Made by a program: the position numbers and the translations under genes. The notes beneath the pieces are model-generated. The model was given only the letters and a program-made list of their open reading frames with translations. It was not told where the DNA came from and made no database searches. From ZC4RG30 sp039917615 (GTDB lineage: Bacteria > Pseudomonadota > Gammaproteobacteria > Steroidobacterales > Steroidobacteraceae): a stretch of 64,000 nt of DNA. Each line of letters begins with the position of its first letter. Within the stretch, counting starts at the first letter, position 1. This document shows positions 50,209 through 58,294 of the stretch, in pieces. The stretch covers positions 293,087-357,086 of the forward strand of contig JBDSJD010000029.1 of NCBI GenBank assembly GCA_039917615.1. Direction: 5' to 3'.

Positions 50209-50969
50209 CCGGTGCCACTGGCGCCACCTCTGCGCCGTTGCGCGTGATCGTCGTCGACGACGAAGAGTTGGCGCGACGCGTGCTGTGCGAATTCCTCCGC
50301 GCTCACGCGGACGTGACTGTCGTGGCGGAGTGCGCGAACGGCTTCGAGGCGGTCAAGGCCGTCTCGGAGCTAGCTCCCGATCTGCTGCTGCTCGACGTAC
50401 AAATGCCCAAGCTTGATGGCTTCGATGTCATCGACCTGATAGGAAATGCGGTGCCGGTAGTATTTGTCACGGCCTTCGACAGCTTCGCCCTGCGCGCCTT
50501 CGAGATGCACGCTGTCGACTATCTGATGAAGCCCTTCGGCGCGGAGCGCCTCACCGCCGCACTTGAGCGCGCGCGCGAACGAATACGTTCGAAGCTGGCG
50601 CAACCACTGCGCGCGGTCGTCGGCGCGGCACGCGCTGCCACCGCGCCGGTTAACCGGATCCTCATCCGCGACCGCTCCAACGTCCATGTGATTCCGGTCG
50701 AAAAGATCGACTACTTCGAATCGCAAGATGACTACGTCGCCATCTGGACAGGCGGCCGAAGCTACCTCAAGGAGGAAACGCTCGGCGAACTTGAACGCCT
50801 GTTGAGCCCGGACCGCTTCATCCGCATCCATCGCCGCTACTTGCTCAATATCACGCGGCTGGCGAAGATTGAGCAGTCGCTCACCGAGAGCCGCAGCGCC
50901 ATCCTCCAAGACGGCACAGAGCTGCCGATCAGCAAGTCTGGCTACGCGCGCCTGCGCGAAATCCTCTAG
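50205..50969 (+). CDS. LytTR-family response regulator
   Basis: A 254-residue regulator from the ATG at 50205, overlapping the kinase stop. The receiver domain shows IVVDDEEL (acidic pair), LLLLDVQMPKLDG (phospho-Asp) and the switch region VFVTAF, with Lys in DYLMKPFG. The C-terminal LytTR DNA-binding domain begins NRILIRDRSNVHVIP, continues IDYFESQDDYVAIWT, and ends RFIRIHRRYLLNITRL, PISKSGYARLREIL. Targets are unknown; the operon itself is a natural candidate. Confidence 0.92.
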   Translation: MTGATGATSAPLRVIVVDDEELARRVLCEFLRAHADVTVVAECANGFEAVKAVSELAPDLLLLDVQMPKLDGFDVIDLIGNAVPVVFVTAFDSFALRAFEMHAVDYLMKPFGAERLTAALERARERIRSKLAQPLRAVVGAARAATAPVNRILIRDRSNVHVIPVEKIDYFESQDDYVAIWTGGRSYLKEETLGELERLLSPDRFIRIHRRYLLNITRLAKIEQSLTESRSAILQDGTELPISKSGYARLREIL

Positions 50970-51104
50970 CGGATTCGTAGTGCTCAGGCGGCGCCCTGGT
51001 GCTGCCGTGGCGCCAGCTCCGGTCCTGAATCGCTGGTTGCATTTTCCAGAGCATGTCAAAGTACGCGGCCATGGCCGTTTTGGTTGGCCTAACGGAGTGA
51101 ACGA

Positions 51105-53591
51105 ATGAAAGAGCGCCCGCAGGTCATTGGCTCGCAGATGCCATGGTGCGTGCCGCGCGCGCTTATGGCGGTCACTTGGCTTCTCCTGGCAGCCATCATG
51201 CTGGCAGGTCCTTCTTGCTCCAGCATCCATAGCAGCAAAGTTGCAACCGGGGGGAAGATAAGTGGCAATCCGCGGGCGGATGGAGGTGCGATTAACGCGC
51301 TGGGGATCGTCAAACCCCCGTGGCCGGCGCCGATGACGCAGACGTTCACGGGGCAGTGGATCTGGCAGCCAGCTGCCGGGCCGGCCAATACGTGGATTGC
51401 CTTTCGCAAGACGGTGTCACTCAGCAAACCACCAGCATCTGTCAAAGCGCTGATCGCCGCCGACACCAAGTATTGGCTCTGGATTAATGGACGCGCCGTT
51501 GTCTTCGAGGGGTCGCTGAAGCGCGGTCCGAATCCGTCCGACAGTTATGTCGACGAAGTCGACATCGGTCCCTACCTGGTCGATGGAAACAACACCATCG
51601 CCTCCCTGGTATGGTACTTCGGCAAGAGCGCCTTCTCTTCCAAAGACAGCGGCCAGGGCGGATTCATGTTCCAGGCAAGCGCGGGTGCAACCACGATCGC
51701 CTCGGATGAAACGTGGAAGATGAAAGTCCACAGCGGCTACGGACCGCAAACGCTGACCGCCCCTAACTTCCGCTTGGCGGAATGGAACGTGGAATACGAC
51801 GGGCGGGCCGAGCTGGGCGACTGGACGGTGGCCTCGTTTGTGGATTCTTCCTGGGCCCCCGCTTCCGCCAAGGGGGCGCCACCTGCGGCACCGTGGGGCC
51901 GACTGTGGCCCCGTGGTATTCCCCAGTGGCGCAACTCCGGCGTCAAGGACTACACGAACCAGTCCAGCCTTCCCGTCACGGGCGGCGGCGGCGTGATTCG
52001 CGCGCGGCTGCCTTACAACGCACAGGTGACGCCATACCTGCATGTCAAGGCTGCGGCCGCCGGTGCCGTCATCCTCATGCAAACGGATCGCCTCAATGAG
52101 GGAGGAGCTTCGGTCCAGGCGCGCTACATCACCCGGGCCGGCGAACAGGAGTACGAATCCCTCGGATGGATGAGCGGTAACGAAGTGCAGTACACGATTC
52201 CGGCCGGGGTCGAGATCGTTAAATTGGGCTACCGCGAGACAGGGTACGACACCGATCTGACGGCGGGAGCATTCAGCTCAAGCGATGCATCGCTGAACAC
52301 CCTGTGGACCAAAGCGCAGCGCACGCTGTACATCAACATGCGCGACAACTACATGGATTGCCCCACGCGCGAGCGGGCATTGTGGTGGGGCGACGCCGTC
52401 ATCGAGATCGGTCAGACCTTTTATGCAATGGACCGCAGGTCTGACTTGCTCTCGCGTAACGCCATCAACACGCTGATCGGCTGGCAGCGCAGCGACAAGA
52501 CAATATTTGCGCCAGTTCCCGGCCGTTACGCTCAAGAATTGCCGGTTCAGATGCTGGCGAGCGTCGGGATGGCGGGGTTCTGGAATTACTACCTGCACAC
52601 GGGTGATCGGGCCGCCCTCATCGCCGCTTATCCTCATGTGAAGGATTACCTGTCGGTCTGGACGGTCGGCAGTAACGGTCTGGTCGACCATCGTGCCGGC
52701 GGCTGGGACTGGGAAGACTGGGGCAAGAACATCGATGCGCCACTGCTGGACAACGCCTGGTACTACATGGCCCTGGACAGCGCCGCACACATGGCGGATG
52801 TGCTTGGAAACACCGCCGAGGCCTCGGCTTACCGCGCCACCATGGCGACCCTGAAGCCCGCTTTCGTCAAGCAGTTCTGGAATGGCACGCGACTGGCGTC
52901 GCCTGGGCACACCGGGGCGCCCGACGATCGCGGCAACGGACTGGCCGTGGTCGCCGGGTTGTTGGGCGCGGCGGAATGGCCGGCGGTCAAAGCGGTTCTC
53001 GCTGCCAACACCGAGGCCAGCCCCTACATGGAGAAATACATCCTGGAGTCCTACTTCCGCATGGGCGATCCGCAGGGCGGCCTCGACCGCATGCGCGCGC
53101 GCTATGGTCCGATGATTCGCAGCACGACGACCACGCTCTGGGAGCACTGGGATCCGAAGGCGGGAACCGAGAATCACGCCTGGAGTGGCGGTCCGCTGAC
53201 GCTGATGTCCGAGTACATCGCCGGGGTCGCGCCGACCTCGGCCGGGTACGCCACGTTCCAGGTGCTGCCGCTGCTCGGGGATCTGACCCGGGCCAGCGTC
53301 ACGGTCCCGTCCATCAAGGGCGCTATCAAGGTGGACGTCAGCCGGAGCACGGGTGCATTCACGCTCATGGTCACCGCTCCGGCAGGGACAGCGGCGACCG
53401 TGGGCATTCCGCTGACGACATTTGCCGGCGGCCCATCCAGTATGCGCGTCACCGCCAACGGAACTCAGGTGTTTGACGCGGGGAAGTTCGCTGGCGCCTT
53501 GCGTGGCGTGAGTGACGGGGGTAATTCCGCGGGCTTCCTGAGGTTCAACGTCACACCGGGTAACTGGACGTTCATCGCCACCGCCAAGTAG
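51105..53591 (+). CDS. Secreted GH78 alpha-L-rhamnosidase
   Basis: An 828-residue exported protein; the leader ends in a lipobox-like AGPSC near residue 38, so it may be lipidated. N-terminal sandwich domains (WIWQPAAGPANTWIAFRK, a GH78 hallmark) are followed by the (alpha/alpha)6 barrel: DNYMDCPTRERALWWGDAVI holds the catalytic acidic residues (equivalent to the DCPQRDER motif), DWGDW-like GWDWEDWGKN and TTLWEHWDPKAGTENHAWSGGP (shown by its beginning) are further signatures. It cleaves terminal alpha-L-rhamnose from pectin side chains, flavonoid glycosides or saponins. The CE12 esterase at 61730 supports a rhamnogalacturonan target. Confidence 0.92.
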   Translation: MKERPQVIGSQMPWCVPRALMAVTWLLLAAIMLAGPSCSSIHSSKVATGGKISGNPRADGGAINALGIVKPPWPAPMTQTFTGQWIWQPAAGPANTWIAFRKTVSLSKPPASVKALIAADTKYWLWINGRAVVFEGSLKRGPNPSDSYVDEVDIGPYLVDGNNTIASLVWYFGKSAFSSKDSGQGGFMFQASAGATTIASDETWKMKVHSGYGPQTLTAPNFRLAEWNVEYDGRAELGDWTVASFVDSSWAPASAKGAPPAAPWGRLWPRGIPQWRNSGVKDYTNQSSLPVTGGGGVIRARLPYNAQVTPYLHVKAAAAGAVILMQTDRLNEGGASVQARYITRAGEQEYESLGWMSGNEVQYTIPAGVEIVKLGYRETGYDTDLTAGAFSSSDASLNTLWTKAQRTLYINMRDNYMDCPTRERALWWGDAVIEIGQTFYAMDRRSDLLSRNAINTLIGWQRSDKTIFAPVPGRYAQELPVQMLASVGMAGFWNYYLHTGDRAALIAAYPHVKDYLSVWTVGSNGLVDHRAGGWDWEDWGKNIDAPLLDNAWYYMALDSAAHMADVLGNTAEASAYRATMATLKPAFVKQFWNGTRLASPGHTGAPDDRGNGLAVVAGLLGAAEWPAVKAVLAANTEASPYMEKYILESYFRMGDPQGGLDRMRARYGPMIRSTTTTLWEHWDPKAGTENHAWSGGPLTLMSEYIAGVAPTSAGYATFQVLPLLGDLTRASVTVPSIKGAIKVDVSRSTGAFTLMVTAPAGTAATVGIPLTTFAGGPSSMRVTANGTQVFDAGKFAGALRGVSDGGNSAGFLRFNVTPGNWTFIATAK

Positions 53592-53609
53592 TGCGCCGGT
53601 GCCTGAAAA

Positions 53610-53634
53610 CTCTTCGTGCGCTACCAACTACCAA
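53610..53634. repeat. 25-bp direct repeat, left copy
   Basis: An exact 25-base match to 54874-54898, in the same orientation. The right copy includes the last codons and stop of the alpha/beta hydrolase at 54885; the left copy lies in non-coding DNA after the rhamnosidase. The repeats bracket a 1.24-kb segment with the DUF1801 gene. Confidence 0.75.
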
Positions 53635-53776
53635 ACTGATTCCATAAAGATGTCCGTCGCATCCGACACGAAGAACTATACGATCACGGTGCCCTCGACG
53701 CGGCACTCGCACACTTACCCGACGAAGGCGAAGTGATCGGCTGGGATCTATGCGGTCAGTCCGTGACGGATCAGCA

Positions 53777-54676
53777 TTACGTCATCCACCCCGGCAACGA
53801 CGCCGCCTGCTTCACCCACTTCGCCATCTGCGCTTCGTTCCATTCGCCTTCGTGGATGTCGGCGTAGCGCACCTGCGCATCCTTGCTGGCGCCTGGCGGA
53901 ATTGGGTTCAGTGACTGGCCCTTGAAAAACGTTACCTTCACGTAGCGCGTGAAGACGTGGAACGAAAGGAAGAAACCCTGCCCTTCCATGCCATAGAACG
54001 GTGAGTTCCATTTCACGGCTTTGCGAACGCCGGGAACCGTACGCACGAGCAGCGCATCGAGGTGACGGGCGATGTCGCGCTTCCATGCATCGGGGATTGC
54101 GGCGATGTAGGCCTGAACCGGCGCGTCGCCGTCACCTTTTGCAATTTGCGGGTTGCCGCCCGACAGCAGCGTCACCGATTCATCCCTTTGCGCGCTCGGC
54201 TTCATCTTCTTGTTGACCGGCTTGCTCTTCGTCGCTGGCGCGTCATTGTGCGCTACTGCCGCCTTGATCAGCGTCCTGAACGCGCGCGCATCGACGCCCT
54301 CCCCTTCCCGAATGTCGATTGCTCTGCGCGTGCCGCCTTCGAGGCTCGCATTGAACAGACCCGCCGGATCCGGAAGGCTTGCGCCTCTTGCGAATGTGAG
54401 CTTGACGACCTCCTTATAGGTCTCGCCGGTGCAGACGATGCCGTTATGCGAGAACACGGGAACGCCGACCATGCCGTTCGAGGGCTTCTTCCATTTGCGG
54501 TCCTCGATCATTGCTGGATCAGCTTCCATGATCAGCGCGCGCATGCGAGCCAGTGTAGCGCTACGCCAATCAGCTGCAGCTCCAGTCTTCGCTGCTTTGC
54601 GTTTGCGCGCCGTGGATTTAGCCTTCACCTTCGGCGCACTCTTTCTGGAACTGCTCTTCTTTCCCTTTATCACCAT
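53777..54676 (-). CDS. Double DUF1801 protein with basic N-terminus
   Basis: A 299-residue cytoplasmic protein; the ATG at 54676 gives a Lys/Arg/Ser-rich first 45 residues (KGKKSSSRKSAPKVKAKS). Two DUF1801 modules follow: about residues 50-155 (WKKPSNGMVGVPVFSHNGIVCTG, shown by its core) and 190-299 (VQAYIAAIPDAWKRDIARHLDALL, then VKWNSPFYGMEGQGFFLSF). DUF1801 (YdhG-like) proteins are small and of unknown function; a tandem form with a DNA-binding-like basic arm is uncommon. It lies between 25-bp direct repeats. Confidence 0.85.
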   Translation of the reverse strand: MVIKGKKSSSRKSAPKVKAKSTARKRKAAKTGAAADWRSATLARMRALIMEADPAMIEDRKWKKPSNGMVGVPVFSHNGIVCTGETYKEVVKLTFARGASLPDPAGLFNASLEGGTRRAIDIREGEGVDARAFRTLIKAAVAHNDAPATKSKPVNKKMKPSAQRDESVTLLSGGNPQIAKGDGDAPVQAYIAAIPDAWKRDIARHLDALLVRTVPGVRKAVKWNSPFYGMEGQGFFLSFHVFTRYVKVTFFKGQSLNPIPPGASKDAQVRYADIHEGEWNEAQMAKWVKQAASLPGWMT

Positions 54677-54873
54677 GAACGATTCTCCGAAGCCTTGCGT
54701 CTGGCGCGACTGCCTCACGGCAGTGGACGCATTAAAGACCCATGAGGACAAACGACTACGCGCACTGCACCCAGATCTCACGCGGGCTGACGCGGTAGTA
54801 CGCCAGCAAGTGGAACCCGTGGACCGCGTTCTTCAGTCGGTTGATGCTTCGATAGGAGGGCCTAAAGACCCGC

Positions 54874-54898
54874 CTCTTCGTGCGCTACCAACTACCAA
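54874..54898. repeat. 25-bp direct repeat, right copy
   Basis: Exact partner of 53610-53634. It covers the final codons (ending Gly-Ser-Trp-stop, minus strand) of the hydrolase gene at 54885 and 11 bases beyond it. Confidence 0.75.
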
Positions 54899-56186
54899 CC
54901 AGCTTGGCATCCTTCTTCACGGCGTCGACGTATTCGGGCAAAAACCATCCCGCCTTGACCAGTTCGTTCACGCGACTCTCGACCTTCTTCACGTAGTCGG
55001 CTTGGCTTCGATAGAGCTTCTTGAGTGTCGCGTCCGACAGCGCTACCTGGGTGCCCGCCAGCACGCACAACCGATCCTGTGCCGTCGTCTTTCCCTTGCC
55101 GAACACGCCGTAAGTCGCGATCGGCACATCCACCCAGACGTTGCGGATGCCCCCCTTGGCGTTACCGTGCTCGTCGAGCGCGAGATGCGAGCCGTCGTTT
55201 GCCGTGTTCTGGTCCACCTCGATGTAGGGCGCGCGCGGCGGCACCTTGCCGCTGGCGAGCCACTCGACGAGATGATTCAGTCCAAGCGCCGTGAACGCAC
55301 CGGCATTGAAATCGGTCACTGGCAAGGTGCACGGGTCCCCGGTAAATGCGCGCATATCGCGCGAGTTGTTGTGCGGCATGCCGGCCACTTCGTAGAGGCG
55401 GAAGCGGTTGCCCGGCTGATCGCTGTCGGGCCGGCGGTAGGCGATGCCAGCTTCGGCGTGCGTTTGCACCTCGGTCTGCGTCGGCATCTGGATCATCGGG
55501 ACATCGACGATCGGCAGCGGCGTGTTGCCGTTGGTGCTGGTGAGGAGAAAGCCGTCGAAGACCGGACCTCCGGTCGCCGTGCGCAATGCCGCGTGCGCCG
55601 GGAGGTAGTTGCGCACGGTGCCGCTCGATGCCGAGGTTCCCATCAGCGTCACCCGTCGCACGTCGTACGACGCCAGACTCGCACCACGCGCCTTGATCAA
55701 CATGCCAACCTGCGCGATCACTTCGTTGGTCTGCCCCTGCACGATGTTCAGCGGTGCGTAGCGCTCGGCATTGAACGTCTTCAGCAGGTTGATGTTCGCC
55801 GGGCTGTGGACGATCTCGACGAATGCATGGTTACGCGTCAGGATCGAGACACGCGACCACTCGAAGAGGAGCGACCGCCCGCCCGAGTGCAGCGCCTCGG
55901 CGACGACAGTGCCGCTGAAGCGTTTCACGTCCTTCGGCCGCCGCACGATGATGCGCGTCGTATACGGCGCGCCGTTCGCGGTGCCCGAGACGAAGAACTC
56001 CTCTGTGACGTAGGGAAATGCGTCGATCTGAACAGCTTCCGGCACTGTGCCGATCACCGGATCCGGATACATCAGCCCAGGCCCCGGCACGATGGCAGAT
56101 GCCGTCGGCGTAGGCGCCGTTGTTGCCATCGCATTTGTCGCAGCCAGCACCAGGACGATGCAGATAAACCGTATATGTGTAGTCAT
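54885..56186 (-). CDS. Secreted alpha/beta hydrolase of the Abhydrolase_10 family
   Basis: A 433-residue exported protein with a Sec leader (FICIVLVLAATNAMATT). It follows the family plan: EEFFVSGTANGAPYTTRIIVRRP, RFSGTVVAEAL, SILTRNHAFVEIVHSP, the nucleophile Ser in LMGTSASSGTVRNYLP, then FDGFLLTSTNGNTPLP, and the His in EVAGMPHNNSRDM. Family members are uncharacterised esterases found in soil degraders. Its 3' end is duplicated at 53610 as part of a direct repeat. It lies 72 bases downstream of the triple SnoaL gene on the same strand. Confidence 0.88.
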   Translation of the reverse strand: MTTHIRFICIVLVLAATNAMATTAPTPTASAIVPGPGLMYPDPVIGTVPEAVQIDAFPYVTEEFFVSGTANGAPYTTRIIVRRPKDVKRFSGTVVAEALHSGGRSLLFEWSRVSILTRNHAFVEIVHSPANINLLKTFNAERYAPLNIVQGQTNEVIAQVGMLIKARGASLASYDVRRVTLMGTSASSGTVRNYLPAHAALRTATGGPVFDGFLLTSTNGNTPLPIVDVPMIQMPTQTEVQTHAEAGIAYRRPDSDQPGNRFRLYEVAGMPHNNSRDMRAFTGDPCTLPVTDFNAGAFTALGLNHLVEWLASGKVPPRAPYIEVDQNTANDGSHLALDEHGNAKGGIRNVWVDVPIATYGVFGKGKTTAQDRLCVLAGTQVALSDATLKKLYRSQADYVKKVESRVNELVKAGWFLPEYVDAVKKDAKLVGSW

Positions 56187-56258
56187 GGGCTGAGTATAGG
56201 GTCACGAAGACACCGGCTGATTTGGGAATCCGCCGATTCAAAGAAGGCTCAAGCCGCT

Positions 56259-58280
56259 CTAACGGCCCGTGACCGGATTGCGATAGTGGGTAGGGATCGG
56301 CGCGACGCGGGGAAAGGCCTCGAAGGCTGAGCTGGGCGGTCGGTCGGGCGGAACGGCCCCGCTCGGGGCCGGCGGGACAGACGCGGCACTCCTGGCCCAG
56401 CCCCCCTCGTAGGGGACGGCGAAGGTTTCGTAGAGACGCACACGGGAGAACTTCCACACCCCGCCCTCCCTCACCACCTCGTTCTCATAGATTCCGCCCG
56501 CCCAGCCTGCGCTCTTGCCGTATTCACCGAGCATCCGCACCACGCGAGCGCGGATCTTCGCGGTGCGCCCATCGGCAGAGACATGGATCACCGGCTGCAA
56601 AGACAGATGATCGTCGAGGCGATCAGCCTGCGGGCCCTCGGGGCCAAGGGACCGAAGGAAGGCGCCGATCTTCGCCGAACCCATATAGACCCCTCGTTGG
56701 CCGAGCTCATAGGTGGCGTTGCGGCTCATCAGGGCGGCGACGTCCGTCCACAGATTCTTTTCGAAGTAATAGGCGTAGGCGTTCTGGAGGTTCTCCAGCG
56801 CCGCGACGTCCGTCACCGCCTCGAGCTGGCGACGTATCGCTTTCACACTGGGACGCGTCCGAGGAGGCGGCGGGGCCAAGCTGGGGACCGGTTCCAGCTT
56901 CCCCACCGTCGTGTCCCGGGGATACTCGATGGCCTTGCCGGTGGCGGGATTGGGGAAAGGAAAGGGTGCGATCACCTGCTTCGGATAGGAGGCATAGACC
57001 ACGCTTGGCGGTCGGTCGGGCGGAAGGGCGGCGCTGGGCTGGGCCGGCGGCTGGGCGTCCATGGCCCAGCCCTTGTCGTAGTCGAACGCCACGTTGGCGT
57101 AGAGGTGCAGGCTCCTGATCCTCCAGACCTCGCCCACCTTGACGTAGACGTTGTCGTAGGTCCCGTCGGTCCAGGTGCCGTTGCCCCCCGCCTCCCCGGT
57201 CATGGCGAAATCCCGGCTGTAGCCCCGGGCGGTCAAGCCGTCCTCGGCGACGGTGACTATCGGCCCAAGCTGCAGGTGGTCGTTGAGAACGCCCTCGCGC
57301 AGGCCCTGTGGCCCCGCCAGGCCGAGGAAGGCGCGGATACGGCGAGGTCCCACATAGACCCCGGCCTGGCCGACCTCGATCGTCCCATCCTTGTCGAACA
57401 GCTCGGCCGCCTGGTCCCACAGCCCCCGGTCGATGTAGTAGCCGTAGATCCGCTGCAGGTTCTCGATCGCCCGCGCATCGGCCAGTCGTTCCACCCGGCG
57501 CGAGAGGTCGGCCAGCCGCGCGGCGCCCGACAGCTTCGGGACCGGCTTGGGCAGGGTCGCCGCATTCCACAGCGCCCCGCCGGCCACCGTGGCCGGGTTC
57601 GGGTAGTGGAAGGCAGCGAGGCAGGCGGCGGGATAACCTGGACAGGGCCGCTCGGCGGGCAGGTCAGGGCGGTGCGCCGAGCCGCCGCCGACACCAGGCC
57701 GGCTGGTCGTGCGCGGCTTGCTCCAACCGTCCTCGTAGGTCCCGCTGACGTTGGGATAATAGTGTGACTCGCTGAATTTCCAGGCCCCGCGCTCCTTGAT
57801 GTAGCTGTTCTCGTAGACGCCGCTCGACCAGGAGGCGGAGGCCCCGAGGCCGCCCAGCATGGCCAGAATCTTCCAGCGCCCCTTGGCGGTGGTCCCGCCC
57901 GGGTCGAGATGAACGACCGGCTGCAGCATGATGTGGTTGTAGAGCCGGCCTTCGGCCAAGCCCATCCGGCTCAGGCCCAGGTTGAGGAAGAAGTGCTTCC
58001 TCAGGCTCTCGCGGCCGACATAGATCCCGCCCTGGTAGTAGCCGTGGGCGTCGTCCGAGAAGAGGTCGGCGAAGTCGTTCCACAGGCCCCGGTCGGTGTA
58101 GTAACCGTAAAGCCGGTTGAGTGTCTTGATCGCGCTGACGTCCTCGGCAGCGACCACCTCCGCCTCCAGATGATCGAGCGCCGACGCGGTCGGCGCCGAG
58201 GCCGCCACGGTCCGTACCGGCGCGGCGGAACAGGCCAGCAGGATGAGCAGGAGACCTGTCGCCGCCCTTAGAACACGCAT
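56259..58280 (-). CDS. Lipoprotein with three SnoaL/NTF2-like domains
   Basis: A 673-residue protein with a lipobox LLAC (lipidated Cys17). Three repeats share the opening helix and loop: DVSAIKTLNRLYGYYTDRGLW, DARAIENLQRIYGYYIDRGLW and DVAALENLQNAYAYYFEKNLW (each quoted by its start), followed by a G-x-YVG or GVYMG strand and a W-K-F-S-x-V/H-Y end. The spans are about residues 45-210, 275-425 and 500-655. Between them are linkers with YPNPATV, FPNPATGK and YRNPVTGR, so the linker is duplicated too. Single SnoaL domains bind or isomerise small molecules; a lipid-anchored triple form has no clear precedent to me. Codon use looks more GC-rich than neighbours, possibly indicating transfer. Confidence 0.82.
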   Translation of the reverse strand: MRVLRAATGLLLILLACSAAPVRTVAASAPTASALDHLEAEVVAAEDVSAIKTLNRLYGYYTDRGLWNDFADLFSDDAHGYYQGGIYVGRESLRKHFFLNLGLSRMGLAEGRLYNHIMLQPVVHLDPGGTTAKGRWKILAMLGGLGASASWSSGVYENSYIKERGAWKFSESHYYPNVSGTYEDGWSKPRTTSRPGVGGGSAHRPDLPAERPCPGYPAACLAAFHYPNPATVAGGALWNAATLPKPVPKLSGAARLADLSRRVERLADARAIENLQRIYGYYIDRGLWDQAAELFDKDGTIEVGQAGVYVGPRRIRAFLGLAGPQGLREGVLNDHLQLGPIVTVAEDGLTARGYSRDFAMTGEAGGNGTWTDGTYDNVYVKVGEVWRIRSLHLYANVAFDYDKGWAMDAQPPAQPSAALPPDRPPSVVYASYPKQVIAPFPFPNPATGKAIEYPRDTTVGKLEPVPSLAPPPPRTRPSVKAIRRQLEAVTDVAALENLQNAYAYYFEKNLWTDVAALMSRNATYELGQRGVYMGSAKIGAFLRSLGPEGPQADRLDDHLSLQPVIHVSADGRTAKIRARVVRMLGEYGKSAGWAGGIYENEVVREGGVWKFSRVRLYETFAVPYEGGWARSAASVPPAPSGAVPPDRPPSSAFEAFPRVAPIPTHYRNPVTGR

Positions 58281-58294
58281 GGCTCTGCCGGGTA

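Noticed and set aside
53635..53776. A plus-strand frame reading HEELYDHGALDAALAHLP then DEGEVIGWDLCGQS between the left repeat and the DUF1801 stop.
   Set aside because: The composition looks protein-like, but there is no start, ribosome site or recognised family. It may be a fragment left by the event that made the direct repeats.
54677..54884. Two TAAAGACCC words near 54735 and 54863 in the gap beside the right repeat.
   Set aside because: Too short and not symmetrical to the 25-mers; no sign of attachment-site structure.
53610..54898. Idea that the 25-mers are integron attC sites.
   Set aside because: No core GTTRRRY sequence or inverted-repeat structure is visible, and no integrase is present.
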